64,000 bases of DNA from Citricoccus muralis (GCF_029637705.1 NZ_CP121252.1:310001-374000), one strand, 5' to 3'; shown: positions 36,451-45,285, counted from the stretch's first letter. Notes: a model not told the origin generated them from the sequence alone. Program-made: numbers and translations.

Positions 36451-37761
36451 ATGACCCGGGATGAAGTGCGCGTTCGTCGCGCCGCGAGCCTTGCTGTGGC
36501 CGGCGCTGCTAGCGTCGGCCTCCTTGGTGTACTCGCTGTCCCCGCAGCAGCTGCTACGGGCCCCGTGCATGTGCTTGACGGGGGCCCCGTGCACGTGCTT
36601 GACGGCGAGAGCCGCGCGGCCGCCATCAACGATGTGTGCGCCCCGGAAGCCAGCACCGGCGCAGGTAGTGTGAGCGCCCCGGCCCCCGGATCCCTGCGGG
36701 TGGCCACCTTCCATTCCGGTCTCAGCCGGGATGCCGCCGGGGATCTGATTCGCGATCTCTCCGCCCCCGGTGACGCTCAGGGCGCCGCCATTGCCGAGAC
36801 CGTGCAACGCGCCGCCCCCGAGGTCCTCGTGCTCTCCGGGTTCGACGTCGACGACCATGACGAAGCGGCCACGCTCTTCGCCACCAACTATCTGGCGGTC
36901 GGCCAGCAGGGCCAGCAGGGTATCGACTACCCCTACATCTATTCCGGCCCCGTGAACGCTGGCATTGAATCTGGCGCCGATCTGGACGACGACGGCGTCA
37001 TCGGAGGCCCCGGTGACGCTCTGGGTTACGGCGATTTCCCGGGCCAATCCGGCATGGTGATCTTCTCCACCGAGCCGATCGACACCGACAACATCCGCAC
37101 GTTCCAGGATCTGCGCTGGGAGCAGGTCACCGAATCTCACCTGCCCGCCGACAAGTTCACCAGCCTCGAACAGTCCATCCTGCCGCTGTCGTCGGTGGGT
37201 CACTGGGATGTGCCGATCACCGTGGGCAACCGCACCGTGCACGTGCTCGCCTCGGCGCCGGCCGACGCCTCGCGCGGGACGGTCGATCAGGCCCGCAACG
37301 CGGATGAAATTGGCTTCTGGTCCGACTACGTCACCGAGGGCCAGGACGACTACATCGTCGACGACGCCGGTGCCACCGGTGGCCTGTCCACCGATGACCA
37401 CTTCGTGGTGGCCGGTACCCTCGGCGCCGACCCGGATGGCTGCACCGCGGCCGACCCGGCCGGGATCAACGAGCTGCTCGACACCGAGCGGATCACCGAC
37501 CTGGCCCCCGAGGTCGAACCCGGTACCGGCTCCACCCGCACCACCGAATCCGACGACCGCATGGCCCGCGCCGATTACGTCCTGCCCTCAGACACCCTGG
37601 ACGTCCGCGGCTCCGGCGTCTTCTGGCCCGGCGTCGGCGAAGACGGCTCCCACCTCACCGGCTCACCCCAGGTTTCCGACGGGTTGATCGCGAAAATGAC
37701 CCAGCGCTCCGCCCCCACCGATCACCGCCTGGTGTGGGCCGATATTGTCCCGGCCCCGTAA
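36451..37761 (+). CDS. Secreted endonuclease/exonuclease/phosphatase-fold protein with degenerate active site
   Basis: 436 residues. The signal peptide (residues ~10-35) ends at AAAA-TG. The body clearly follows the actinobacterial secreted EEP family (AGDLIRDLSAPGDAQGAAIAE, then IDYPYIYSGPVNAGIESGADL, then HWDVPITVGNRTVHVLAS). Catalytic positions are changed: His88 for Asn (ATFHSGL), Gly130 for Glu (LSGFD), no His in LASAPAD (266-271), and Thr323/Gly325 for Asp/Asn (AGTLGADP). Only the last Asp424-His425 (TDHRLVW) is kept. It is probably not a functional phosphatase or nuclease. A tandem VHVLDGGP repeat follows the signal peptide. The start is the ATG after GCTGGAG. Confidence 0.85.
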   Translation: MTRDEVRVRRAASLAVAGAASVGLLGVLAVPAAAATGPVHVLDGGPVHVLDGESRAAAINDVCAPEASTGAGSVSAPAPGSLRVATFHSGLSRDAAGDLIRDLSAPGDAQGAAIAETVQRAAPEVLVLSGFDVDDHDEAATLFATNYLAVGQQGQQGIDYPYIYSGPVNAGIESGADLDDDGVIGGPGDALGYGDFPGQSGMVIFSTEPIDTDNIRTFQDLRWEQVTESHLPADKFTSLEQSILPLSSVGHWDVPITVGNRTVHVLASAPADASRGTVDQARNADEIGFWSDYVTEGQDDYIVDDAGATGGLSTDDHFVVAGTLGADPDGCTAADPAGINELLDTERITDLAPEVEPGTGSTRTTESDDRMARADYVLPSDTLDVRGSGVFWPGVGEDGSHLTGSPQVSDGLIAKMTQRSAPTDHRLVWADIVPAP

Positions 37762-37768
37762 CGCACCT

Positions 37769-38413
37769 ATGACGCAGCTGTTGTTCTCCGCTGACCCCGA
37801 TCAGCGTGATGACACCCACCTCGTTCTTGTCCTGCACGGCTACGGCTCGAACGAACGCCGCATCGCCGACCAGTGCTTCTCCATGTTGCCTGAGGGCACC
37901 ACCGGACTCGCCATCCGTGGCGGCTTCCCGATCGGTGACGACGAATGGGGCTGGTTCCTGCTCGACTACTTCCTCGCCGACGACTTCGCCGAAGTGATCG
38001 CCGCCGCCCACCGCGTCTTCGATGTGTTGGACTCCGAGGAGGTCACCGCCCACCGCTACCGCAGCGTCTCCTTGCTGGGCCACTCCCAGGGTATGGCCAT
38101 GGCCACCACCCTGGCCAGGCTGCGCCCCGAAGCGTTCCGTTGCGTGGTTGGCCTCTCCGGATTCGTGCTCTCGAACCCCCTGCTGGCCAGCCTCGACGGC
38201 ACCGAAGATATCCGCCACCCCTACTTCTGGGGTCGCGACGTCGACGACCTGGTGATCAACCCCGACGCCATCACCTTCACCACCGGCTGGCTGGACCAAT
38301 GGACCCAGCTCACCGCCCGCACCTACCCGGGAATGGGTCACACCATCGGTGAAGAGATGGGGCTGGACGTGAGTATTTTCCTGCGCCACCATCTGCTTAC
38401 ACTGGAATCATGA
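37769..38413 (+). CDS. Phospholipase/carboxylesterase family hydrolase
   Basis: 214 residues, family length. Oxyanion region LVLVLHGYGSNER, nucleophile GHSQGMAM (Ser at about residue 107), Asp in LVINPD and His in GMGHTIGEEM complete a Ser-Asp-His triad. It is a cytosolic serine esterase. It begins 7 bases after the EEP gene at ATG 37769 and overlaps the next gene by 4 bases. Confidence 0.88.
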   Translation: MTQLLFSADPDQRDDTHLVLVLHGYGSNERRIADQCFSMLPEGTTGLAIRGGFPIGDDEWGWFLLDYFLADDFAEVIAAAHRVFDVLDSEEVTAHRYRSVSLLGHSQGMAMATTLARLRPEAFRCVVGLSGFVLSNPLLASLDGTEDIRHPYFWGRDVDDLVINPDAITFTTGWLDQWTQLTARTYPGMGHTIGEEMGLDVSIFLRHHLLTLES

Positions 38414-39255
38414 AGTCACTAGACGCCCGACGCCTGGCCGGATCGACCGCAATGAAAGCGGGACTGGACCAAGCGGTGAAACGCGCGGTCGACGACGACG
38501 GTAACCCCACCCCGACCTTCCAGAAGGCGGTCCTCTCGGCGCTGTCCGTCCAACGCGGCACCGTGTTAGCCAACCTGCAGCGCATGCGCCGTCGCCACCC
38601 CGAGGACAGCCCCGCGGAGATCGCCGACCGGCTCACCAAGCAGTACCTGAACCTGGTGTCCGGGGTGGGCGCGGCCGCCGGTGGCACCGCCGTCGTGCCC
38701 GGTGTGGGCACTGTGGCCGCCGTCGGGCTCTCCCTGGGCGCGGCCGTCGGATTCCTGGAAGTCACCGCCCTCTACGCCCAGTCCATCGCCGAACTGCACG
38801 GGATTCCCACCCGCAACGACGAGCGTGGCCAGGCACTGGTGATGATGGTGATGCTCGGCAAGGACGGGCGCAAGATTCTCAAAGAGGCCACCTCCGGCTC
38901 CGGCACACTCGGTGGTTCCTCCTGGCTAGTCACCGGCATGTCGGGGATGTCCGAGCGACTCTTCAATCGGATCTCCCAGATGTTCATGAAGCGCCTGGTG
39001 GTAAAGCAAGGCGCCCACCTGATGGGGCGGCTCGTGCCCTTCGGTATTGGTGCGGCCATCGGCGGCTTCGGCAACCGGGCCCTGGGGCGCTCTGTGGTGA
39101 CCTCTGCGCAGAACCTCTTCGGAGCGCTGCCCCAAGAGTTCCCGGATTGGCCCGAGGCACAGAAAAAGCTCAGCCGCGCCGAAAAGCGCGCCCTGGACGC
39201 CGCGGCGGAAGAACAGCCCGCCGCCCCGGAGTCCACAGAAGCTACGCAGGAGTAG
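38410..39255 (+). CDS. EcsC-like protein
   Basis: 281 residues. The Gly-rich amphipathic or membrane-active stretch GVGAAAGGTAVVPGVGTVAAVGLSLGAAVGFLEVTALYA (split as GVGAAAGGTAVVPGVGTVAA and VGLSLGAAVGFLEVTALYA; about residues 80-120) and the second GRLVPFGIGAAIGGFGN stretch match EcsC-family proteins, whose biochemical role is unclear. The C-terminus is a charged, Ala/Glu-rich tail. Its ATG overlaps the esterase stop, so the two are coexpressed. Confidence 0.8.
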   Translation: MKSLDARRLAGSTAMKAGLDQAVKRAVDDDGNPTPTFQKAVLSALSVQRGTVLANLQRMRRRHPEDSPAEIADRLTKQYLNLVSGVGAAAGGTAVVPGVGTVAAVGLSLGAAVGFLEVTALYAQSIAELHGIPTRNDERGQALVMMVMLGKDGRKILKEATSGSGTLGGSSWLVTGMSGMSERLFNRISQMFMKRLVVKQGAHLMGRLVPFGIGAAIGGFGNRALGRSVVTSAQNLFGALPQEFPDWPEAQKKLSRAEKRALDAAAEEQPAAPESTEATQE

Positions 39256-39317
39256 GTCAACTGCCGTTCATGTCGACGTCGTCGTGAGGCCATCGGGCCT
39301 GGCTAGGGTGTCGACTT

Positions 39318-40115
39318 GTGAGAGTTTTCGCCCATCGAGGGGCCAGCGCCGCCTACGCCGAGCACACCCGTGCGGCGTTCTCGCACGCGCTCTCCGTGGG
39401 AGTCGACGGCGTCGAAACGGACGTGCACCTCTCCGCCGACGGTCACCTGGTGTGCTGGCACGACGCCACCCTGGATCGCACCTCCTCCGGCCGCGGTCCC
39501 GTGCGGGCCCACCGCCTTTCCGAACTACGCGCCCTTGACGTGCACACCTGGAAGAATCCGAGTCTGCCCGCCGGCTACGGCCGGCCCCAAGAACAGCTCG
39601 TCACCCTGGATGAACTTACTGCCATGATGATCGACTCTGGCCGCGCCGTCGAGCTCGCCGTCGAAATGAAGCACGCCACCTCGATGAGCGGCGCCCTGGA
39701 AGACGCCGTGCTGGAATGGCTGCGCCGCTGGGGGTGGGACGCTCGCACCTGCCTGCTGGCACCGGAGGGGAAGCGCTCCCGGGTGAGTGTGTCCGTGATG
39801 AGCTTCTCCCGCGACTCGCTGCGCCGGGTGGCTTCGCTGGTGCCCGCCTCGATGCTGTGCCCGCTGTTCGAGGCGGACGACCGCGACGCCGTCCAGATCG
39901 GCGCCTCCACCCGCGGGGGAGCGGCGGGGCTGCTCGGCCCCTCCGTGCAGTGGCTGTTCCACCACGGTTCCGTGCTGCGCTCCTGGACCCAGGCCGGGCG
40001 CATCGTGCGGATGTGGACGGTGCTCACCGACGACGAGCTGAACCAAGCCCGCACCCTGGGTGTCCAGCAGGTCACCGTCAACGATCCAGAGTGGGCGCTG
40101 CAGCGGCTGAGCTGA
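39318..40115 (+). CDS. Glycerophosphodiester phosphodiesterase family protein
   Basis: 265 residues, a TIM-barrel GDPD. The catalytic start FAHRGASAAYAEHTRAAF keeps His-Arg and the Glu (the usual ENT is EHT here). GVETDVHLSADGHLVCWHD holds the metal-binding Glu-x-Asp and the second catalytic His, followed by TLDRTSSGRG. It cleaves deacylated phospholipids to glycerol-3-phosphate plus alcohol. No signal peptide. The start is a GTG. Confidence 0.93.
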   Translation: MRVFAHRGASAAYAEHTRAAFSHALSVGVDGVETDVHLSADGHLVCWHDATLDRTSSGRGPVRAHRLSELRALDVHTWKNPSLPAGYGRPQEQLVTLDELTAMMIDSGRAVELAVEMKHATSMSGALEDAVLEWLRRWGWDARTCLLAPEGKRSRVSVSVMSFSRDSLRRVASLVPASMLCPLFEADDRDAVQIGASTRGGAAGLLGPSVQWLFHHGSVLRSWTQAGRIVRMWTVLTDDELNQARTLGVQQVTVNDPEWALQRLS

Positions 40116-40262
40116 TCACCTCCCGCGAGGCCGGCTACATCGGATAGTGGGCCGCGGTGGCCCCACCTCGTCCGTGATTTCCGCCAGGGTGCATGCCGTG
40201 CTCCTGTGCTCTCGTCGTTCGCCGCACGGCAGGTGAATTCGATGCCCAAAGTCTAGAAAGTC

Positions 40263-40275
40263 GGAACTCCGTTCC
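40263..40275 (+). promoter_or_regulatory. IclR-type operator upstream of the dehydrogenase operon
   Basis: GGAAC-TCC-GTTCC, a perfect inverted repeat flanked by C and A (CGGAAC...GTTCCA), lies 68 bases upstream of the start at 40344. The same TGGAAC-N3-GTTCCA core sits in front of the IclR gene at 43006-43020, tying the two transcription units together. A TAGACT -10-like hexamer follows at 40285-40290. Confidence 0.7.
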
Positions 40276-40343
40276 AATAATCTGTAGACTAGCTGGTGCG
40301 CGCGCCATTGAGAGGTGCATCACCATGGAGATCAGGAGAAACG

Positions 40344-41423
40344 ATGACCGCTGAACCGACACGACCGCTGCGACTGGCTCTATTCGGGGCCGGAATGATC
40401 GGGCGCGAGCATCTGAAATACGCACGCGCCGAGAGTCGCGTCGAAATGGTGGCACTAGCCGACCCCACGGACGCCGCCGAGCAGCTGGCGCGCGAGAACG
40501 GCCTGGCCTGGTACGCCGACTACCACGATCTGCTAGAGCGGGAAGAGATCGATGCGGTGATCATCGCTCTGCCCAACGTGCTGCACGCGCCGGCCGCGAT
40601 CGCCGTGATGGAGCACGGTCACGCCGTGCTGCTGGAAAAGCCGATTGCCGATACCGTCGAGGCTGCGCGCGAGATTGTGGCGGCTCAGCAGCGCACCGGG
40701 GTGCCGCTGCTGGTGGGTCATCAGCGTCGTCACGCTCCCGACATCGTGGCGGCAAAGAAACTGATCGACGACGGGGGACTGGGTGACATTGTTTCGGTCG
40801 GGTTGCTCTCTACCTGGCGGAAGAACGACGCCTACTACGAGGCCACCTGGCGGGTTCAGCCCGGCGCTGGGCCGATCCTCATCAACCTCATCCATGACCT
40901 GGACGCGCTGCGTTACCTGGTGGGCGACGTGACCGAGGTAGTGGCGCTGGGCAGCAGTGCGCAGCGAGGTCACCCGGTGGCCGATACGGCCGGTGCGGTG
41001 CTGCGATTCGAACAGGGGGCGCTGGGTTCGGTGTCCCTCTCGGATGCCGCCGTATCGCCCTGGAACTGGGACCTGACCTCCGGTTATGGTGCTTATTTCC
41101 CGACACCCCCGGACGAGGACGCCTACTTCCTGTCCGGCACCAAGGCAGCCCTGGCGCTACCCTCGCTGACTCTATACCGCTATGACCAGGTGGACGAGAA
41201 CGGCAACCCTGCCGAAGGCCACTGGCAGGTGCCGCTGACCCGTGAGGTGGTGGAGCGCGACGATCATAACGCCTACGTGCGCCAGCTGGACCACTTCATC
41301 GCGGTCGCCCGCGGGGAAGTCCAGCCTGTCGTCTCCGCAGATGATGCCTACCGTTCGCTGGTCACCACCGTTGCGGTGGATACCGCCCAGTCCGAAAAGC
41401 GTGTGATTGAGGTGCGCCCGTGA
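40344..41423 (+). CDS. Gfo/Idh/MocA-family oxidoreductase
   Basis: 359 residues. The N-terminal Rossmann fold has LALFGAGMIGREHLKYA, then the EKPIADTVEAA loop with the catalytic Lys-Pro pair (about residue 95), GHQRRHAPD, and a C-terminal barrel with LINLIHDLDALRYLVGD holding the His-Asp pair of inositol/sugar dehydrogenases. NAD(P)-dependent oxidation of a sugar, polyol or related acid is likely, with the substrate unknown. The start has AGGAGA 6 bases upstream. The stop overlaps the SDR gene by 4 bases. Confidence 0.92.
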   Translation: MTAEPTRPLRLALFGAGMIGREHLKYARAESRVEMVALADPTDAAEQLARENGLAWYADYHDLLEREEIDAVIIALPNVLHAPAAIAVMEHGHAVLLEKPIADTVEAAREIVAAQQRTGVPLLVGHQRRHAPDIVAAKKLIDDGGLGDIVSVGLLSTWRKNDAYYEATWRVQPGAGPILINLIHDLDALRYLVGDVTEVVALGSSAQRGHPVADTAGAVLRFEQGALGSVSLSDAAVSPWNWDLTSGYGAYFPTPPDEDAYFLSGTKAALALPSLTLYRYDQVDENGNPAEGHWQVPLTREVVERDDHNAYVRQLDHFIAVARGEVQPVVSADDAYRSLVTTVAVDTAQSEKRVIEVRP

Positions 41424-42166
41424 CCGCGGTGCCGTCGCAGGGTCTGGATGTGTCTTCTTATTGGCCGGGTCGTTATCGCGGCCGGGTGGTGCTCGTGACC
41501 GGAGCCGCAGGAGGACTCGGCGGCGCTGCTGTGGAACGATTGCGTGCGGAAAACGCCGTCGTCGTTGCCACTGATCGGGTGGGTGCGGACCAGGAACTCG
41601 ACGTCACCTCCGAGGAGCAGTGGGAGCGGGTCTGTGCGCAGGTGTTGGCCGAGCACGGCCGGATCGACGGGCTGTTGCTGGCTCATGGTGCGCAGGGCCC
41701 CGAAGTTCCGGTGGAAGAGGTCGACCCGGCGGACTGGCGGCGTACTCTCAGTATCAACCTGGATTCGTGCTTCCTCGGATTGCGCGCTGTTCTGCCGAGT
41801 ATGAAGCGCGCTGGCTACGGGCGAGTTGTGGCGCTCTCGTCGATTTCGGGGCGCGAGGGGAATGCCTCCATGACCGCGTATTCCACTTCGAAGGCCGGCG
41901 TGATCGCCCTGGTGAAAGCCGCCGCGAAGGAATCGGCGTCACAGGGGGTGTGCATTAACGCGGTGGCTCCTTCAATGTTCCAGACGCCACTGTTGCAGCA
42001 TCTCTCTGCCGAACGGAACGCCGAGCTTCTCTCGCGGGTGCCGGCTGGGCGGATCGGTCAACCCGCCGAGTTTGCCGCACTCGCTGCGTGGTTGCTCTCC
42101 GAGGAATGCAGTTACACCACCGGTCAGGTGCTGGATCTATCCGGCGGCCGGTACTCAGGCTCGTAA
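41420..42166 (+). CDS. Short-chain dehydrogenase/reductase
   Basis: 248 residues. Cofactor loop VLVTGAAGGLGGAAVE (TGxxxGxG), catalytic Ser in ALSSISGREG and YxxxK in YSTSKAG, and the closing LDLSGGRYSG typical of SDRs. A Val/Ala-rich strand with ATDRVG rather than a basic residue suggests NAD preference. The start is a GTG overlapping the preceding stop. Together with the Gfo/Idh enzyme it looks like a two-step polyol or sugar-acid oxidation controlled by the IclR regulator downstream. Confidence 0.92.
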   Translation: MTAVPSQGLDVSSYWPGRYRGRVVLVTGAAGGLGGAAVERLRAENAVVVATDRVGADQELDVTSEEQWERVCAQVLAEHGRIDGLLLAHGAQGPEVPVEEVDPADWRRTLSINLDSCFLGLRAVLPSMKRAGYGRVVALSSISGREGNASMTAYSTSKAGVIALVKAAAKESASQGVCINAVAPSMFQTPLLQHLSAERNAELLSRVPAGRIGQPAEFAALAAWLLSEECSYTTGQVLDLSGGRYSGS

Positions 42167-42198
42167 ATTTTCGCGAGCCGGAGTCGCCGCCCGCTCCA

Positions 42199-42963
42199 TC
42201 ACAAGGTGGTGTTGAGGGCGGCCGAAATTTCCTGGGCGGCGCGCTGCACATCGGCCACGTGGGTGAGGGCGGTCTCACGGTCGAAGCGTAGGGATGGCCC
42301 CACTAGGTTGACGACGCCGAGGGCGCTGCCGCGGGAATCCACGATGGGCACCGCCAAGGCCGAGATGCCGTTCTCATAGGTGTCTGCGGTGTAGGCAAAG
42401 TTGTTTTCGCGGGCCTGCGCCAATAATGCCATGAACTCGGCCTCCGTGGTGGGCGCTTGGGGGCCGCGCTGTTCGGAGTCACCCAATCCTTGCTCGCGTA
42501 GACGGGCTAGGGCGGACTCGTCGTCGAGGGCGGAGAGGAGGGCCAGGCCACTGGCCGTGCAGTAGAGCGGTACGGTCAGGCCGGAGTCGGGATCGTAGCG
42601 GAGGGCGTGCTTGGAGCCCTGGGCCTTAGCAATCCAGATCAGTTCGTCTTCGTCGAGGATGCTCATGCGCGCCAACTCACCGGCCCGCTCGGCCAAGCGG
42701 GTCAGGAATGGTTGCGCCAGATCGACCAGAGGCACTCGAGAGAGGTGGCGCTGGGTGATGGAGACCAGTTTCATGGACAGACGGTAGCGCTCCGTCACGC
42801 TGTCCTGGTGAACATAGCCCAGGCCGATGAGGTCCGCGAGGATGCGGTGGGCCGCGGATTTCGGTAGCTCCAGTTCCGTGGCCAGCACCATGAGTGGAAC
42901 TCCATCGGCTTCGCCAGCCAGGCGCTCGATCACAGCCATCGATCGGGAGAGGGCAAGGTTCAC
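42199..42963 (-). CDS. IclR-family transcriptional regulator
   Basis: 254 residues. The N-terminal winged HTH (SMAVIERLAGEADGVPLMVLATELELPKSAAHRILADL, split: ERLAGEADGVPLMVLATELE and LPKSAAHRILADL) is followed by the IclR effector domain (VPLYCTASGLALLSALDD, NGISALAVPIVDSRG). It converges on the SDR gene. A large palindrome carrying its presumed operator lies 43-57 bases upstream of its start, so autoregulation plus control of the dehydrogenase operon is likely. Confidence 0.92.
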   Translation of the reverse strand: MNLALSRSMAVIERLAGEADGVPLMVLATELELPKSAAHRILADLIGLGYVHQDSVTERYRLSMKLVSITQRHLSRVPLVDLAQPFLTRLAERAGELARMSILDEDELIWIAKAQGSKHALRYDPDSGLTVPLYCTASGLALLSALDDESALARLREQGLGDSEQRGPQAPTTEAEFMALLAQARENNFAYTADTYENGISALAVPIVDSRGSALGVVNLVGPSLRFDRETALTHVADVQRAAQEISAALNTTL

Positions 42964-42995
42964 GGTGTGCTCCTAGGGTTGGCGGCTACCGGGAA

Positions 42996-43030
42996 AACAC
43001 CCTCCTGGAACCTAGTTCCAGGAGGGTGTT
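42996..43030 (-). terminator. Terminator hairpin with an embedded IclR operator
   Basis: A 16-bp perfect stem (AACACCCTCCTGGAAC and its complement) with a 3-base loop. On the minus strand the right arm runs into TTTTCCC, so it can terminate the 43062-43769 transcript. Its centre, TGGAAC-CTA-GTTCCA, matches the operator at 40263-40275 and lies upstream of the IclR start. Confidence 0.75.
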
Positions 43031-43061
43031 CCTATAATACCGGAGTTCAGCGGACAAAGCC

Positions 43062-43769
43062 TCAGAGCCCAGTCTGGTTGACCCCATAGACCGCCTGCTC
43101 CTGGGTGTACCCCTCGAAAACGAGCTGGTCGATCAGTCCCTGACGAGAAAAGCCCATGACATCCAGGTAGTTTTCGGCAGATTTCGCAGCCTGCTCGTTC
43201 CAATCCACGGTGACCTGATCGACGGCCCAGGTGGCATCCGCGGTGGAGTAGCTTTCGAACTCCAGCTGTTCGATCAGTCCGCTGCGGGAGAAGGGCAAGA
43301 CGTTCAGGTAGTTCTCGGCGGAGCGCAGTGCGTTCTGCTGGCTCACGGTGCCGGCGTCGGCTTCAGCCTCCGCTGCCGCTTCCACCTCTGCTTCGGCTTG
43401 ACGGGAGACTTCTGCCTCGGCCTCCGCAGACGCTGATGCTTCGGCTTCGGCCTCTGCTTCGGCTTGGCGCGATGCTTCCGCTTCTGCGGACGCCTCGGCT
43501 TCCGCGGAGGCTGAAGCTTCGGCCTCTTCGGCGGCGAGGGTCTCATCGACCAACTCCGCTTCTTCCATAGTGGGGGAAGGGGAGGCAGACGGGGCGGCGA
43601 CCGGATCTGACGTGTCGCCTCCGCCGCCGGCCACTCCGCCGATGATCAGCAGCGCGAGCACGCCGCCGGGAATGAGGAACCGCTTTTTGGTGAACCAGCG
43701 GCGAGCGGGGCGGGGCTCGGCGTCGTGGTAGGGAAGGGGAGAAGTTGAGGGAAGATCGGGGCCTGACAT
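43062..43769 (-). CDS. Ltp-like surface protein with two Ltp domains
   Basis: 235 residues. A basic N-terminus (FTKKR) precedes one membrane helix (about 31-46). Then comes an acidic Ala/Glu/Ser linker (about 60-140; EAEASASAEAEASAEAEASR style) and two ~45-residue repeats: NALRSAENYLNVLPFSRSGL and QAAKSAENYLDVMGFSRQGL, each followed by an EGYT/ESYS-x-AVDQ-type half. These are Ltp domains, named after the phage TP-J34 lipoprotein that blocks DNA injection. There is no lipobox Cys, so it is anchored by the helix. Role here unknown; a terminator follows. Confidence 0.85.
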   Translation of the reverse strand: MSGPDLPSTSPLPYHDAEPRPARRWFTKKRFLIPGGVLALLIIGGVAGGGGDTSDPVAAPSASPSPTMEEAELVDETLAAEEAEASASAEAEASAEAEASRQAEAEAEAEASASAEAEAEVSRQAEAEVEAAAEAEADAGTVSQQNALRSAENYLNVLPFSRSGLIEQLEFESYSTADATWAVDQVTVDWNEQAAKSAENYLDVMGFSRQGLIDQLVFEGYTQEQAVYGVNQTGL

Positions 43770-43874
43770 GATGCCATCCTTCGTGCGAGTCTCGGGAAGC
43801 GAGAGGTAGAGAGTGAGTGATCGCTTCGGCGATCACTCACAACCTAGCCGCGAGGATGGACACGATAAGCGGGG

Positions 43875-45182
43875 CTACCCCAGGAGTAGGTGGGCCAGCG
43901 TGTAGATGGTCACCCCGGCCAGGGCGCCGACGATGGAGCCATTGATGCGGATGAACTGCAGGTCGCGCCCGGCGAAGAGCTCGATGGTGCGAGCGGCCTG
44001 TTTGCCGTCCCAGCGGTGGATGGTCTCGCCGATGATGTCGACCAGCACGGGGCCGTAGTTGTTGGCCGCCCAGTGTGCTGCCTGTTGCACCATGGTGTCG
44101 ACGCGCTCGGCCAGTTGGGCGTCGGTCTGCAGGCGCACGCCCAGATCGCGGATCGCGCTGACCAGGGCGTGGTGCAGGTCCGAGGTCGGGCTGGCCAACT
44201 GCTCCAACAGTCCAGCCTTCGCCGTCGCCCAGGCCTGCGAGGCCAGCTCGGCCAGGCGCGGATCGTTAAAGAGAGAGACCTTCAGCTTCTCCACCTTGGC
44301 GCGCAGGTCGGTGTCGTCGGTCAGATCCGCGGCGAAACCGTGCAACCAGGTGTCTACGGAGCGGCGTAGCTCATGGTGCTCATCACGCTTCACCGCGCGC
44401 AGGTAATTCAGTGCCTCGGTGTGGATACGCTCGCCGAGTTTGCGGTCCACGACGTCGGGAATCCACTGCGGGGACCGGGAACGCACCGCGGAAATGAACA
44501 GATCCTGATTGGCCCGCACCCAGTCGGTGGCGCGGTCCAGGGCCAGCTCGAAAGCGGGGCGGTGGTGGCCGGCGTCGATCACATTCTGCAGCAACGCAGA
44601 CAGGGTGGGCGACCATTCGGGGGCCACCACGTGATCGCGGACCAGGGTGGAGATCACATCCTGGACGACGTCGTCGTCGGTCGCACGCAGCACCCCGGAG
44701 GCGGCCTGTGCGGCCTCGGCACCCACCCGCGTCGAGTTCTCCTCGGTAGACAACCAGCCGCCCACCTTCTCGGCGAGGCGCAGGCTGGAGAGGCGCTCAT
44801 CCATCACCTCGGATTCCAGGAAATTCTGCTGGAAGAACGAACCTAAAGACTCGCCGAGCTGGTCTTTCTTCCGCGGAATGATGGCGGTGTGCGGGATGGG
44901 CAGGCCCATCGGGTGGCGGAACAGAGCGGTGACGGCGAACCAGTCGGCCAGGGCGCCCACCATGCCGCCCTCCGCGCCCGCGCGCACGTACCCCAGCCAC
45001 GGGTAACGGTCCTCGTAGATGAAGGCGATCACGAAAATCACGGCGAGGACGACGAGGACCGAGGTGGCGACGAGTTTCATCCGCTTCAGGGCGGCGGCGC
45101 GCTGCTCATCGGTGACGGCGGCGCCGGAGGCAAGGGCAGGCGCGGGAGAACCCGTGGCGGGTGACGCGGGGGTGAGGGTCAT
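43875..45182 (-). CDS. DUF445 membrane-anchored protein
   Basis: 435 residues. One helix lies near residues 37-57 (LVATSVLVVLAVIFVIAF) and another at the extreme C-terminus (GSIVGALAGVTIYTLAHLLLG). Between them is a long helical domain. The family signature GGMVGALADWFAVTALFRHPMGLPIPHTAIIP is near the front (split: GGMVGALADWFAVTALF and RHPMGLPIPHTAIIP). Function of DUF445 proteins is unknown. The upstream gap carries three PHO-like repeats. Confidence 0.88.
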   Translation of the reverse strand: MTLTPASPATGSPAPALASGAAVTDEQRAAALKRMKLVATSVLVVLAVIFVIAFIYEDRYPWLGYVRAGAEGGMVGALADWFAVTALFRHPMGLPIPHTAIIPRKKDQLGESLGSFFQQNFLESEVMDERLSSLRLAEKVGGWLSTEENSTRVGAEAAQAASGVLRATDDDVVQDVISTLVRDHVVAPEWSPTLSALLQNVIDAGHHRPAFELALDRATDWVRANQDLFISAVRSRSPQWIPDVVDRKLGERIHTEALNYLRAVKRDEHHELRRSVDTWLHGFAADLTDDTDLRAKVEKLKVSLFNDPRLAELASQAWATAKAGLLEQLASPTSDLHHALVSAIRDLGVRLQTDAQLAERVDTMVQQAAHWAANNYGPVLVDIIGETIHRWDGKQAARTIELFAGRDLQFIRINGSIVGALAGVTIYTLAHLLLG

Positions 45183-45285
45183 GCGTCCAGGATAGTGGCC
45201 GGGCGGGTGTGGGCGTAGGTACGGCCCCGGGTCCGGGCGGAGGCTCGGTTATGGAGACATTCCGCCCTATGTTGTGATGCAGGGC

